A stretch of DNA of 64,000 nt from Janthinobacterium lividum (GCF_023509035.1 NZ_CP075583.1:1364001-1428000), one strand, 5' to 3'; positions 19,420-27,359 are shown, counted from the first letter of the stretch. Notes: generated by a model from the letters alone, not told the origin. Translations and numbers: made by a program.

Positions 19420-20442
19420 ATGGAATTTTTCCGGATCAAAAAAGATATTCCCTTCATGCGCCATGCGTTGATTTTCAACGTGATTTCGGCCGTGACCTTC
19501 CTTGCCGCCGTCTTCTTCCTGTTCCACAAGGGCTTGCACCTGTCCGTGGAATTCAAGGGCGGCACCCTGATGGAGGTGAAATACCCCAAGGCGGCCAACC
19601 TTGAAGCCATACGCGGTACCCTGATCGCCATGGGCTACGAAGAACCGGGCGTGACCAGCTTCGATACAGCGCGCGACGTGATGATCCGCCTGCCGGTGGA
19701 AAAGGGCGTCAGCGCCGCGAACACCTCGCAGCGCGTGTTTGACGCCCTGTGCAAGGCCGAACAAGGCACGACCAAAGATATCGATACCGTCACCGCAAAG
19801 GGTGAGCATGTGCTCAAGAGCGCCTGCATGGACACGGCCGGTAACGAAGCGGTCGTCTTGCAGAAAGTCGAATTCGTCGGCCCGCAAGTGGGCGACGAAC
19901 TGACGCAGAACGGCTTGAACGCGCTGGTGATGGTGATTCTGGGCGTGATGATCTACCTGGCCATCCGCTTCGAGTGGAAGTACGCTGTCTCGGCTATTAT
20001 CGCCAACTTGCATGACGTGGTGATCATCCTGGGCTTCTTCGCCTTCTTCCAGTGGGAATTTTCGCTGACGGTACTGGCGGCGATCCTGGCGGTGCTCGGT
20101 TACTCGGTCAACGAATCGGTGGTGATCTTTGACCGTATCCGCGAAAACTTCCGCAAGCAGCGCAAGGCGACCGTGCATGAAGTGATCGACAGCGCGATCA
20201 CCAGCACCATTTCGCGTACCATCATCACCCACGGTTCCACCCAGATGATGGTGCTGTCGATGCTGGTCTTCGGCGGCCAGACCCTGCATCACTTCGCACT
20301 GGCGCTGACCATCGGTATCTGCTTCGGTATTTACTCGTCCGTGTTCGTCGCGGCCTCCATCGCCATGTGGCTGGGCGTCAAGCGCGAAGACTTGATCAAG
20401 CCGGTCAAGGAAAAAGACGAAACCGACGGCGCCGTGGTGTAA
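19420..20442 (+). CDS. secF: protein translocase subunit SecF
   Basis: 340 residues; partner of SecD. Motifs: GLHLSVEFKGGTLMEV at the start of the periplasmic domain, VGPQVGDELTQNGLNALVM, the proton-pathway helix VLGYSVNESVVIFDRIREN and SRTIITHGSTQMMVL (the usual SxxTS-like turn). It follows secD with a 90-bp gap in the conserved order. The extended C-terminal tail (KREDLIKPVKEKDETDGA) is charged and cytoplasmic. A terminator lies 30 bp downstream. Confidence 0.97.
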   Translation: MEFFRIKKDIPFMRHALIFNVISAVTFLAAVFFLFHKGLHLSVEFKGGTLMEVKYPKAANLEAIRGTLIAMGYEEPGVTSFDTARDVMIRLPVEKGVSAANTSQRVFDALCKAEQGTTKDIDTVTAKGEHVLKSACMDTAGNEAVVLQKVEFVGPQVGDELTQNGLNALVMVILGVMIYLAIRFEWKYAVSAIIANLHDVVIILGFFAFFQWEFSLTVLAAILAVLGYSVNESVVIFDRIRENFRKQRKATVHEVIDSAITSTISRTIITHGSTQMMVLSMLVFGGQTLHHFALALTIGICFGIYSSVFVAASIAMWLGVKREDLIKPVKEKDETDGAVV

Positions 20443-20471
20443 GCGCAGGATTTTTTGCAGGTCGAATGAAG

Positions 20472-20503
20472 AACGATCACCGTTTGCGGTGGTCGTTTTT
20501 TTT
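20472..20503 (+). terminator. terminator after secF
   Basis: ACGATCACC, loop GTTTGC, GGTGGTCGT with one G-T pair, followed by eight T. It ends the yajC-secD-secF unit just before the next gene. Confidence 0.8.
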
Positions 20504-20510
20504 ATGGCGG

Positions 20511-21275
20511 ATGACGATGAAGCGTTTTTTATGGGTAGGTCTGATGGCGGGCGTGACGGGCGTGACGGTGTTGGCCGGCGCCGCCGATTTCAGCCGCACT
20601 GGCAGTGACAGCATCGCCATGCGCGGCCCGATTGCCGAAGGCGACGTGGGCAAACTGCAACTGCTGGCCGCGCCGGGCACCGCGCTGTTGCGCGTGAATA
20701 GCGACGGTGGCGATCCGCAGGCAGCCATGCAGCTGGGCCGCTATCTGCGCCAGCAGCAATGGGATGTCGCCATCGACACGGTGTGCGCGGGCAGCTGCGC
20801 CCTGTATGTCTTCCCGGCCGCGTACCGCAAGCACATTCCGGCGGACGCCGTGCTGGCGCTGCAGGAATCGGCTTTCCTGCGCGCGCAGGCGGAACGGGTG
20901 CAGATGCGGCGCACCCTGGTCGAGGCAGGTGTGGCACCCGAGGACCTGGACAGCGAAACGCTGGTTCTGGCGGCCCAATTGGCAGAGATGGCGGCGCTGG
21001 AAGCGGCATTTGCCGGGGAGCTGGGCATTGCCCCCGCCTTTTACCGCGACTTCCGGCAGGTGGCGGCGCAGGCCGATAGCGTGCGCCAGCGCTTTCCCGA
21101 CCAGGATGCAGCCGTCTACTGGTGGCCCGCCGCAGGCCGCTTGCAGCGCTGCTACGGCATCGCCGGCGTGGAAGAGGGTACGCGCGCGGCGCGCCTGGCG
21201 CCAGACGGCTATCTGTATGTGCCGGCCCTGTCGGCCCTCGTCATGGGCGACCAGGCTTTGCAGGCCTGTCCATGA
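20511..21275 (+). CDS. predicted periplasmic ClpP-fold protein (COG3904-like)
   Basis: About 254 residues with a signal peptide (KRFLWVGLMAGVTGVTVLAGA). The middle resembles ClpP/crotonase-fold periplasmic proteins: MRGPIAEGDV, LLRVNSDGGDPQAAMQLGRYL and TVCAGSCALYVFPAAYRK. The SC after a Gly matches the nucleophile position in these proteins, and SDGGD matches the oxyanion loop. Whether it is an active peptidase is unknown. ATG 20511 and ATG 20517 are both possible starts. Its stop overlaps the start of the WYL regulator (ATGA), so the two are translationally coupled. It begins about 8 bp after the secF terminator, which leaves little room for its own promoter. Confidence 0.65.
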   Translation: MTMKRFLWVGLMAGVTGVTVLAGAADFSRTGSDSIAMRGPIAEGDVGKLQLLAAPGTALLRVNSDGGDPQAAMQLGRYLRQQQWDVAIDTVCAGSCALYVFPAAYRKHIPADAVLALQESAFLRAQAERVQMRRTLVEAGVAPEDLDSETLVLAAQLAEMAALEAAFAGELGIAPAFYRDFRQVAAQADSVRQRFPDQDAAVYWWPAAGRLQRCYGIAGVEEGTRAARLAPDGYLYVPALSALVMGDQALQACP

Positions 21276-21973
21276 GCCGCAGCGGCCGTTTATTCCTGCT
21301 GATGGACGCCATGCGCGCCAAACGGGTACCGGTGACGGCGGCCCAACTGGCGCAGCAGTTGGGTGTCTCCGAACGTACGATTTACCGCGATATCCAGACC
21401 CTGGCCGAACTGGGCGCGCCCCTGCAGGGCGAAGCGGGTATCGGCTATGTGCTGCGCCGCGGCGCTTTTTTGCCGCCACTGATGTTTGGTCCCGATGAAC
21501 TGGAAGCGCTGGTGCTGGGCGCGCGCTGGGTGCGCCGGCAGGGCGATGCGGGCCTGGCGCAGGCGGCCAGCAATGCCCTGGCCAAGATCGCTGCCGCCTC
21601 GCCGCGCGACTTGCGCGACAGCATGGCCGAGACCAGCTTGTGGGTGCCGCTGGGGCGCCCCGCCGATGGCGCGCAGCCGGCCGACCGTTATGTGCAGCCG
21701 GTGCGCGAGGCGATCCGCTACGAACAGAAGCTCACGCTCACCTATCAGGATGAGCATGGTAGTGCCACCTCGCGCACGGTGTGGCCGTTTGCCCTGGCCT
21801 TTTTTGAAGGCAAGCGCCTGCTGGCCGCCTGGTGCGAGCTGCGCGGCGATTACCGGCATTTCCGCATCGACCGCATCGCCAGCGTGCAGCGGCATGACGA
21901 GCGCTATCCCACGCGCCGCCACGCCTTGCTCGAGACCTGGCGCAAGGCGCACGATATTGATCCGGAATCCTGA
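21272..21973 (+). CDS. YafY-type transcriptional regulator with WYL domain
   Basis: 233 residues. N-terminal winged helix (DAMRAKRVPVTAAQLAQQLG and SERTIYRDIQTLAELG, residues about 10-46) of the HTH-11/DeoR-like class, then GAPLQGEAGIGYVLR and a WYL domain (LTLTYQDEHG, WPFALAFFEGKRLLAAWCELR, DYRHFRIDRI), a sensor fold that binds small ligands or DNA. The start codon overlaps the stop of the upstream ClpP-like gene. A 17-bp palindrome sits between this gene and the glutathione transferase, a likely target; regulator-beside-GST pairs of this kind are common in Burkholderiales (recollection). Confidence 0.88.
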   Translation: MSRSGRLFLLMDAMRAKRVPVTAAQLAQQLGVSERTIYRDIQTLAELGAPLQGEAGIGYVLRRGAFLPPLMFGPDELEALVLGARWVRRQGDAGLAQAASNALAKIAAASPRDLRDSMAETSLWVPLGRPADGAQPADRYVQPVREAIRYEQKLTLTYQDEHGSATSRTVWPFALAFFEGKRLLAAWCELRGDYRHFRIDRIASVQRHDERYPTRRHALLETWRKAHDIDPES

Positions 21974-21982
21974 GATTTGCTC

Positions 21983-21999
21983 CTGACAAAAACTGTCAG
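21983..21999. promoter_or_regulatory. palindromic operator candidate for the WYL regulator
   Basis: CTGACA-AAAAC-TGTCAG, a perfect 6-bp inverted repeat, 10 bp after the regulator stop and 49 bp before the GST start. The spacing of half-sites fits a dimeric winged-helix protein. A possible -10 (TACGAT, 22010-22015) lies just downstream, so binding here would affect GST transcription. Assignment to the adjacent regulator is inferred from position. Confidence 0.55.
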
Positions 22000-22047
22000 T
22001 GACGGCGACTACGATGGTGGCTTCTTCACTTACCGGAGCCATCTGCC

Positions 22048-22674
22048 ATGCGCCTGTACCACCACCCCATGTCCTCGAATGCCCGTCGTGCCCTGATGAC
22101 GGCGATCCACCTCGGCCTGCGTCTGGAACTGGCGGAAGTCGACCTGATGAATGCGGATGACCGCCGCCGTCTGGCCGAGCTCAATCCTAACGGCAAGGTG
22201 CCCGTGCTGGCCGATGGCGCTTTCCTGCTGTGGGAATCGTGCGCCATCATGCAATACCTGGCCGAACAGGTACCGGGCCAGACCATCTATCCTTCGGCGC
22301 CGCAAGCGCGCGCCGACGTCAACCGCTGGCTGTTCTGGGCCGCGCAGCATTTCGCGCCCGCCATCAGCGTGCTGGCCTGGGAACGCGCGTGGAAAGGCAT
22401 GACGGGCAATGGGCCGGCGGATCCGCTGGAAGAGGCGCGCGGCGAGCACGAGCTGCATGCCTGCGCCGTGGTGCTGGACGCGCATCTGGCTGGGCGCAGC
22501 TGGATCCACGGAGATGATGTGACCCTGGCCGACTTCGCCGTGGCCGCGCCGCTGATGTACAGCGAGGCCGTGCGGCTGCCGCTGGCGCAGTACCAGCATA
22601 TCCAGGCGTGGTTTGCCCGCGTGCGGCAGTTGCGCGCCTGGCAGGAAACGGACGTGGAGCTGTTGCCGGGATAA
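22048..22674 (+). CDS. glutathione S-transferase family protein
   Basis: 208 residues, cytosolic. Thioredoxin-like N-terminal domain: MRLYHHPMSSNARRALM (active-site Ser/Asn region, residues about 8-12), the glutathione-contact turn NPNGKVPVLADG with cis-Pro, and WESCAIMQYLAE. All-alpha C-terminal domain with the DVTLADFAVAAPL capping box. It likely conjugates glutathione to electrophiles or reduces peroxides. The gene follows a WYL regulator and a palindrome, suggesting ligand-controlled expression. Confidence 0.9.
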   Translation: MRLYHHPMSSNARRALMTAIHLGLRLELAEVDLMNADDRRRLAELNPNGKVPVLADGAFLLWESCAIMQYLAEQVPGQTIYPSAPQARADVNRWLFWAAQHFAPAISVLAWERAWKGMTGNGPADPLEEARGEHELHACAVVLDAHLAGRSWIHGDDVTLADFAVAAPLMYSEAVRLPLAQYQHIQAWFARVRQLRAWQETDVELLPG

Positions 22675-22767
22675 TCTGCGCGCTAAGTGTGCCAGCGCAC
22701 GGAGCGGGAGCGGTGCAGCACATAAGATAGGGCTGTCTCTTTCAGGACATCCCTAGCTTTGGACTTT

Positions 22768-22792
22768 ACCCGCTTTCGAGCGGGTTTTTTTT
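22768..22792 (+). terminator. strong terminator with UUCG tetraloop
   Basis: ACCCGCT, loop TTCG, AGCGGGT then eight T. It is 94 bp after the GST stop. It could end the GST transcript, or a separate short RNA from the 22680-22770 interval. Confidence 0.85.
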
Positions 22793-22871
22793 GTCCGACG
22801 TTTGAATAGGAGCTTGATAAATTGACAATCGCTGCACATATGGAGCGCATCCCACTTCCCGCAGGTGCGCC

Positions 22872-23036
22872 ATGTTCATGCCACGCCATCCGAAACCCCT
22901 GTTGAGTACCAAGGCGGTCGCCACGCAGGTCGCCCAGCAAAAGCAGGGAACGCAGGCCATGGACAAGCGGGTGCTGATCGTCGACACGCGCAAGCCGGCG
23001 GCGCCGCCGCCAGCGAGCAAGAAGCCTGCAGGCTAG
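22872..23036 (+). CDS. small basic, Pro/Ala-rich hypothetical protein (54 aa)
   Basis: Small ORF starting MFMPRHPKPLLSTKAV, with AGGTG seven bases upstream. The product is basic, glutamine-rich in the middle (QVAQQKQGTQ) and ends in a proline/alanine/lysine tail (PAAPPPASKKPAG). No signal peptide, membrane helix or known domain. Its stop overlaps that of the convergent HDOD gene within CTAG. Coding status is moderate: position after a terminator and a reasonable ribosome site support it; I know no family. Confidence 0.4.
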   Translation: MFMPRHPKPLLSTKAVATQVAQQKQGTQAMDKRVLIVDTRKPAAPPPASKKPAG

Positions 23037-23881
23037 TGCACGAGCACTTTCAGCAGCGACTGCACTTCATCGTCCGATTCTTCCATGATGCTCGACAGCG
23101 TCGCATCGTCGCCGATCAGGCAATCGATGCTGCGCGCGGCGCGGGCAGCGCGCACGGCGATGGCGGCCGGGCTTTCGTTGAGGGGCGACGAGACGGGTGC
23201 CAGGTCGTTCGCCAGCAGCAGGGTGTCGCCCAGCGATTCGGGCGGGATGGCGCGCAGGCCTTCCCACAGCGCATTGATAGCGCCCATCACCGCTTCCGGC
23301 ACCTTCAGTTTGGTCAGGACGCCATGACCGATGGCTTGTTCGCCATGTTCGACCCAGTCCTCCGGCTCGCCGTCGAGGATGCCGGGGAATTCGGCCGCGC
23401 GCGACAGCAGATAAAACCCGCCCACTTCATGCATGATGCCGGCAAACAGGGCCGTATCGGGGTCGACCTTGGTGACGCGGCGGGCCAGTACCTGCGACAG
23501 GGCCGCCACGTGGGCCGTATGCTCCCACAACTGGTTGGCCTTCGCTTGCAGCACGGGATCGGTGATGGTGCTGCCCAGCTGGCGCACGATCAGCGATGCC
23601 ACCACCGATTGCAGGGTACGCACGCCGAGGCGTTGTACGGCATTGCGCACGCTGGTGATTTCATTGCCGGAACGGTTGAACGCCACGGAATTGGCGATGG
23701 CCACCGTGCGCGCCGCCAGCAGCGGGTCAGCCTGCACCAGCTTGGCAGCGGCCTCGATATGGCAGTCGGGATCGGCCAGCGCCTCTTGCAGCTTGAGCGA
23801 AGCGTCCACATTGGCAGGAAAGGTCAGCTCGCCACGAGCGGCTTGTGCGGCGATGCTTTTAAAGGCGTCGAGTCTGTTCAT
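23033..23881 (-). CDS. HDOD domain protein
   Basis: 282 residues, all soluble. The HDOD domain (HD-related output domain, without the metal His-Asp pair) covers most of it: LTFPANVDASLKLQEAL, AAKLVQADPLLAARTVAIANSVAFN, the helix pair VRNAVQRLGVRTLQSVV, then AGIMHEVGGFYLLSRAAE and HGEQAIGHGVLTKLKVPEAV. Such proteins take part in signalling (for example with cyclic-di-GMP or two-component systems) but have no proven enzymatic role. No second domain is present, so it is a stand-alone HDOD protein. Start ATG 23881 has no close rival. Confidence 0.88.
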   Translation of the reverse strand: MNRLDAFKSIAAQAARGELTFPANVDASLKLQEALADPDCHIEAAAKLVQADPLLAARTVAIANSVAFNRSGNEITSVRNAVQRLGVRTLQSVVASLIVRQLGSTITDPVLQAKANQLWEHTAHVAALSQVLARRVTKVDPDTALFAGIMHEVGGFYLLSRAAEFPGILDGEPEDWVEHGEQAIGHGVLTKLKVPEAVMGAINALWEGLRAIPPESLGDTLLLANDLAPVSSPLNESPAAIAVRAARAARSIDCLIGDDATLSSIMEESDDEVQSLLKVLVH

Positions 23882-23978
23882 TGAAAAAATTATACTCGCA
23901 ATATTTCCGTGCGGAACTTTTTAACCGTGATCTTTTCGCAAACAGCCGAGCAAAAGGCAAGCAAAGCCCCGTAAACGG

Positions 23979-24016
23979 AAAAAGGCATGCCTCTATATTG
24001 GTGGCATGCCTTTTTT
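23979..24016. terminator. bidirectional terminator
   Basis: AAAAAGGCATGCC ... GGCATGCCTTTTTT with an 11-nt loop: T runs lie on both sides, so it can stop transcription from either strand. It follows the minus-strand 94-aa gene and isolates it from the HDOD gene. Confidence 0.8.
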
Positions 24017-24042
24017 CTAACGACAGCGTTCGTTTAGCGCTA

Positions 24043-24327
24043 CTACAGAGATTCGCTGAAGATGGCGTCGCAGCCTTCGACCAGCTCGTCGCTGTCTTCC
24101 AGCTCATCCGTCAGGCCCAGGTCGAACAATTCCTCGACGGCGTTCATGAAGCTGTTGTGCTTGGTGGCGCCGATCAGGCGGTAGATTTCGCCGTCTTCGT
24201 TGCGCACGCCGATGATCAGCTTTTCCTGGCGGACCAGTTCCGGCGTGCTGGCGTTGAGCAGCAGGTTGCCGATGATGTGTTTATCGAAATGAGCGGGCTT
24301 TTTGCCTTCGAGCAATGAGGTTTTCAA
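24043..24327 (-). CDS. hypothetical protein, 94 aa, TTG start
   Basis: Unrecognised small acidic protein. Sequence features: EGKKPAHFDKHIIGNLLLNAS, then LIIGVRNEDGEIYRLIGATK and a strongly acidic end (LEDSDELVEGCDAIF). The start must be TTG: AAAGGA lies at an ideal 7-nt spacing upstream of TTG 24327 and there is no in-frame ATG near it. No signal peptide or membrane helix. It is read from the same strand as the MarR gene upstream (45-bp gap) and is followed by a strong terminator. The sequence composition is like its neighbours. Confidence 0.7.
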   Translation of the reverse strand: MKTSLLEGKKPAHFDKHIIGNLLLNASTPELVRQEKLIIGVRNEDGEIYRLIGATKHNSFMNAVEELFDLGLTDELEDSDELVEGCDAIFSESL

Positions 24328-24372
24328 CTTGGTTTCCTTTGTCTTGTTTGAATGTCTGTGCTTGGTGAATGG

Positions 24373-24807
24373 TCAGCCGTGGCCGTTGGCGATGGCGTGC
24401 TTCAAGCCTGCCAGGGTGGTTTCCAACCGCATGAAATCGTCTTCGGTATAGCCGTCGAACAGGTGCTGGCCCTGCTTTGTCAGCTTGGGGAACACGTCAT
24501 GGAACACCTGTTCGCCCTCGCAACTCAGGCGCACGTAATAGGAACGCTTGTCACGTGGACAACGTTCGCGTATCACCAGCCCCTTTTGTTCCAGCCGGTC
24601 CACCACGCCCGTCAAGGTACCCTTGGTAATCAGGGTTTTCTGCCCCAGTTCCTTGTAGGACATGCCGCAGGTGTTGCCGAGCGTGGCAATGATGTCGAAT
24701 TGCGCATGCGTCAAGCCGTACTGGCGCACAAAGTCGCTAGAAAACCGCTCGAAGCCTTGCATGCATTCGGCCAGCAGCCGGATACTTTTTAAATATCGTT
24801 CACCCAT
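24373..24807 (-). CDS. MarR family transcriptional regulator
   Basis: 144 residues from ATG 24807; ATG 24867 would add 20 residues. Winged-helix signature of MarR: LTHAQFDIIATLG, the recognition helix LGQKTLITKGTLTGVVDRLEQKGLV and the beta wing RCPRDKRSYYVRLS. Dimer helices flank it. MarR proteins usually sense phenolics, oxidants or metabolites and repress nearby genes. A perfect TATAAT lies 7 nt upstream of the ATG, so the mRNA would start at or within a base of the ATG (leaderless). The 94-aa protein follows on the same strand. Confidence 0.88.
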   Translation of the reverse strand: MGERYLKSIRLLAECMQGFERFSSDFVRQYGLTHAQFDIIATLGNTCGMSYKELGQKTLITKGTLTGVVDRLEQKGLVIRERCPRDKRSYYVRLSCEGEQVFHDVFPKLTKQGQHLFDGYTEDDFMRLETTLAGLKHAIANGHG

Positions 24808-24814
24808 GGGGGTG

Positions 24815-24820
24815 ATTATA
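24815..24820 (-). promoter_or_regulatory. -10 box of the MarR gene, possibly leaderless mRNA
   Basis: TATAAT on the minus strand, with CACCCCC between it and ATG 24807. A start 7 bases downstream falls on the A of the ATG. The -35 (CGGAAA at 17 bp) is poor. No Shine-Dalgarno lies at normal spacing; GGAAGG is about 14 nt away. Confidence 0.5.
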
Positions 24821-24938
24821 TCCTTCCGCTCCGCTTTTTTCCGCCGTGCCAGGATGCGCCCTTGCATGAGGGTCTGGATGGGGCGGAAGTCCGGTATTAT
24901 GTGGGCAACTCAGCCCTTGCCCCTGGCCCGCCTCGCCG

Positions 24939-25883
24939 ATGTCCTTCGCTAATCTTTCCCGTATCGGCCTCGACAAACCGCTGCGTTTGCTGCTGGTCCA
25001 TGCCGGCGATGCCGAGTCGATCACCTGGGCCGGCCTGGTGCAGCCGCTGCGCCTGTGCGCGCGGGCGCTGGGGCCCGATGCCCTGCAACTGGACGTGCGC
25101 ACGCCGGAACAGGTGGCCGCGCAGGGCGGCAACTGGCATATCGCGCTGCTGGTGGCCGACGAAACGGAAGCGCCGCTGCGTGCCGAGCTGTGCCGGGCCG
25201 TGATCGAGCGCTGCCGTTCGGCGCCGTTCTGGGGCGGTGTGGGCGCGGCCGTGCTGTGGCTGGCCGACGCGGGCGTGATGGATGGCGTGCGCATCGCCTT
25301 GCCGTGGGCCCTGTACGCCGATGCGGAGGCCAAGGCCGAGCGGGCCATCCTGACGCCGCACCTGTTCGACATCGACGGCCCGCACATCACCTGCTGCGGC
25401 GGCGCGGCCAGCATCGACTTTTCGCTGACCCTGATCGAGACCATCTTCGGCGCCGACGTGCAGGCGCTCGTCAAGGAAGCGCTGTGTGTGGACAAAGTAC
25501 GCGGCAAGGAAGAGCGCCAGCGCGTGGCCCTGCAGGCGCGCTTCGGCGTGCTGCAGCCCAAGCTTTCCGAAGCGGTGACCTTGATGGAAGCCAATATCGA
25601 GGAGCCGCTGTCGACCGATGACATCGCCAGCCTGGTGGGCTTGTCACGGCGCCAGCTCGAACGGCTGTTCAAGCAATACCTGGGTAGCCTGCCATCGCGC
25701 TACTACCTGGAACTGCGCCTGCAGCGCTCCAGGCAATTGTTGCTTGATACACATTATTCCATCGTGCAAGTGGGCCTGATGTGCGGCTTTTCCTCCGGCT
25801 CGCACTTTTCCACGGCGTTTGGCACCCTGTTTGGCAATACGCCGCGCGAAGAGCGGCAAAGAAAGCTCATGCCGCCAGCCTAG
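24939..25883 (+). CDS. argR: AraC-family regulator of arginine catabolism (ArgR-like)
   Basis: 314 residues, GlxA/ArgR type: an N-terminal DJ-1/PfpI-like domain (residues about 15-200: LRLLLVHAGDAES, CGGAASIDFSLTLIE) and a C-terminal AraC HTH domain with LSTDDIASLVGLSRRQLERLF and YSIVQVGLMCGFSSGSHFSTAF. Pseudomonas ArgR has this architecture, senses L-arginine and activates the aru/ast genes. Here it lies directly upstream of the AST cluster on the same strand, with a tandem ArgR-like site in the 140-bp gap. This is not the E. coli-type ArgR. The assignment rests on architecture plus context. Confidence 0.82.
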   Translation: MSFANLSRIGLDKPLRLLLVHAGDAESITWAGLVQPLRLCARALGPDALQLDVRTPEQVAAQGGNWHIALLVADETEAPLRAELCRAVIERCRSAPFWGGVGAAVLWLADAGVMDGVRIALPWALYADAEAKAERAILTPHLFDIDGPHITCCGGAASIDFSLTLIETIFGADVQALVKEALCVDKVRGKEERQRVALQARFGVLQPKLSEAVTLMEANIEEPLSTDDIASLVGLSRRQLERLFKQYLGSLPSRYYLELRLQRSRQLLLDTHYSIVQVGLMCGFSSGSHFSTAFGTLFGNTPREERQRKLMPPA

Positions 25884-25899
25884 CCAGCGGCAAGGCAGC

Positions 25900-25937
25900 T
25901 GTGATGAATTGTGAAAATCCTTGTCGCAGATTCAAAA
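25900..25937 (+). promoter_or_regulatory. tandem ArgR-like binding site upstream of astC
   Basis: Two direct repeats 22 bp apart: TGTGAT-N8-AA (25900-25915) and TGTCGC-N8-AA (25922-25937). The second matches, as I recall it, the Pseudomonas aeruginosa ArgR half-site TGTCGC-N8-AA-N5; the first shares TGT and the AA. The pair ends 21 bp before the -10 at 25959, so it covers the -35 position, as for a class II activator. Confidence 0.55.
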
Positions 25938-25958
25938 GAGTTTTAGCATCCCGCTTTT

Positions 25959-25964
25959 TATAAT
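25959..25964 (+). promoter_or_regulatory. -10 box of the AST operon promoter
   Basis: Perfect TATAAT. At the -35 position there is only AAAGAG-like sequence, so the promoter should need an activator. The leader to ATG 26024 would be about 52 nt. Confidence 0.55.
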
Positions 25965-26023
25965 GCAGTACACACGTAGCTGTCGTAGCTGCGGAGTACC
26001 TAACATATTTATGGGGAAATGCT

Positions 26024-27265
26024 ATGAATGCCAAGCTTGATTCGACCGTAACGGCTCGTCCAGTCACCCGGGAAACCTTTGACCAGGTCCTCGTTCCTAC
26101 CTACGCCCCTGCAGCCATGGTGCCCGTGCGCGGTTCCGGACTGGATCTGTGGGACCAGTCAGGCAAGCATTACCTCGATTTCACCTCCGGCATCGCCGTC
26201 AACAGCCTGGGCCACTGTCATCCGGTCCTGGTCGACGTGTTGACCAAGCAAATCAATAATTTGTGGCATTTGGGCAACGGCTACACCAACGAGCCTGTCC
26301 TGCGCCTGGCGCTGGCGCTGACGGAAGCGACCTTCGCCGACCGCGCTTTCTTCTGCAACTCGGGCGCGGAAGCCAACGAAGCGGCCTTGAAACTGGCGCG
26401 CAAGTACGCGCACACCAAGTTCGGTGCGCACAAGTCGCGCATTATCTCGTGCTTCAGCTCCTTCCACGGCCGCACCCTGTTTACGGTATCCGTCGGCGGC
26501 CAGGCCAAGTACACGGAAGGCTTCGAACCGCTGCCACCGTCGATCGACCACATCGCCTACAACGACATCGAAGCGGCGCGCGCCGCCATCGGCGATGACG
26601 TGTGCGCCGTGATCGTCGAGCCGGTACAAGGCGAAGGCGGCGTGGTGCCGGGCAATCCGGAATTCCTCAAGGAACTGCGCGCCCTGTGCGACAAGACCGG
26701 CGCCCTGTTGATTTTCGACGAAGTCCAGTGCGGCATGGGCCGCACTGGCGCGTTGTTCGCCTACATGGGCTATGGCGTCACGCCGGACATCCTGACGGCC
26801 GCCAAGGCGCTGGGCAATGGCTATCCGATCGGCGCCATGCTGACCACCAATGAACTGGCGCAAACCCTGGCCGTCGGCACCCACGGCACCACCTACGGCG
26901 GCAACCCGCTGGCCGCTACCGTGGCCTTGAGCGTGCTGGAAACGATCAATACGCCAGCGTTCCTCGCGCGTGTGAAAGAAGCGAGCGTCAACACCATCGC
27001 CATGCTGCAAGGCTTGATCGCGGATTACCCGCAAGTGTTCTCCGTGGTGCGCGGCAGCGGTTTGCTGCTGGGGCTGGTCGTCAGCGATGCCTTCAAGGGC
27101 CGCGCGAAGGACATCCAGAAAGCGGCCGAAGCGCAAGGCTTGATGGTGCTGATCGCCGGCATGGACGTGGTGCGCCTGGCGCCGGCCCTGATCGTCTCGG
27201 ACGAACAGATTGCCGAAGCGGGCCGTTTGCTGCGCGTGGCCATCGACGGCATGCTGAAAGCCTGA
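26024..27265 (+). CDS. astC: acetylornithine/succinylornithine aminotransferase
   Basis: 413 residues, fold-type I PLP enzyme. In the AST pathway it transfers the amino group of succinylornithine to 2-oxoglutarate; many family members also serve as ArgD. Motifs: [64 protein letters not shown] and the PLP lysine K261 in [28 protein letters not shown] closes the site. It is first in the ast cluster and carries the ArgR-like site upstream. Length is normal. Confidence 0.93.
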   Translation: MNAKLDSTVTARPVTRETFDQVLVPTYAPAAMVPVRGSGLDLWDQSGKHYLDFTSGIAVNSLGHCHPVLVDVLTKQINNLWHLGNGYTNEPVLRLALALTEATFADRAFFCNSGAEANEAALKLARKYAHTKFGAHKSRIISCFSSFHGRTLFTVSVGGQAKYTEGFEPLPPSIDHIAYNDIEAARAAIGDDVCAVIVEPVQGEGGVVPGNPEFLKELRALCDKTGALLIFDEVQCGMGRTGALFAYMGYGVTPDILTAAKALGNGYPIGAMLTTNELAQTLAVGTHGTTYGGNPLAATVALSVLETINTPAFLARVKEASVNTIAMLQGLIADYPQVFSVVRGSGLLLGLVVSDAFKGRAKDIQKAAEAQGLMVLIAGMDVVRLAPALIVSDEQIAEAGRLLRVAIDGMLKA

Positions 27266-27359
27266 GGCTAGCCTCGCTCCCTGTTTGATCACCGGCCCGC
27301 CGCTTTGCTGCGGGCCGGCTTGGTTCTACCCCAGCATCGTCAGCATTGAAGGAGTACCC

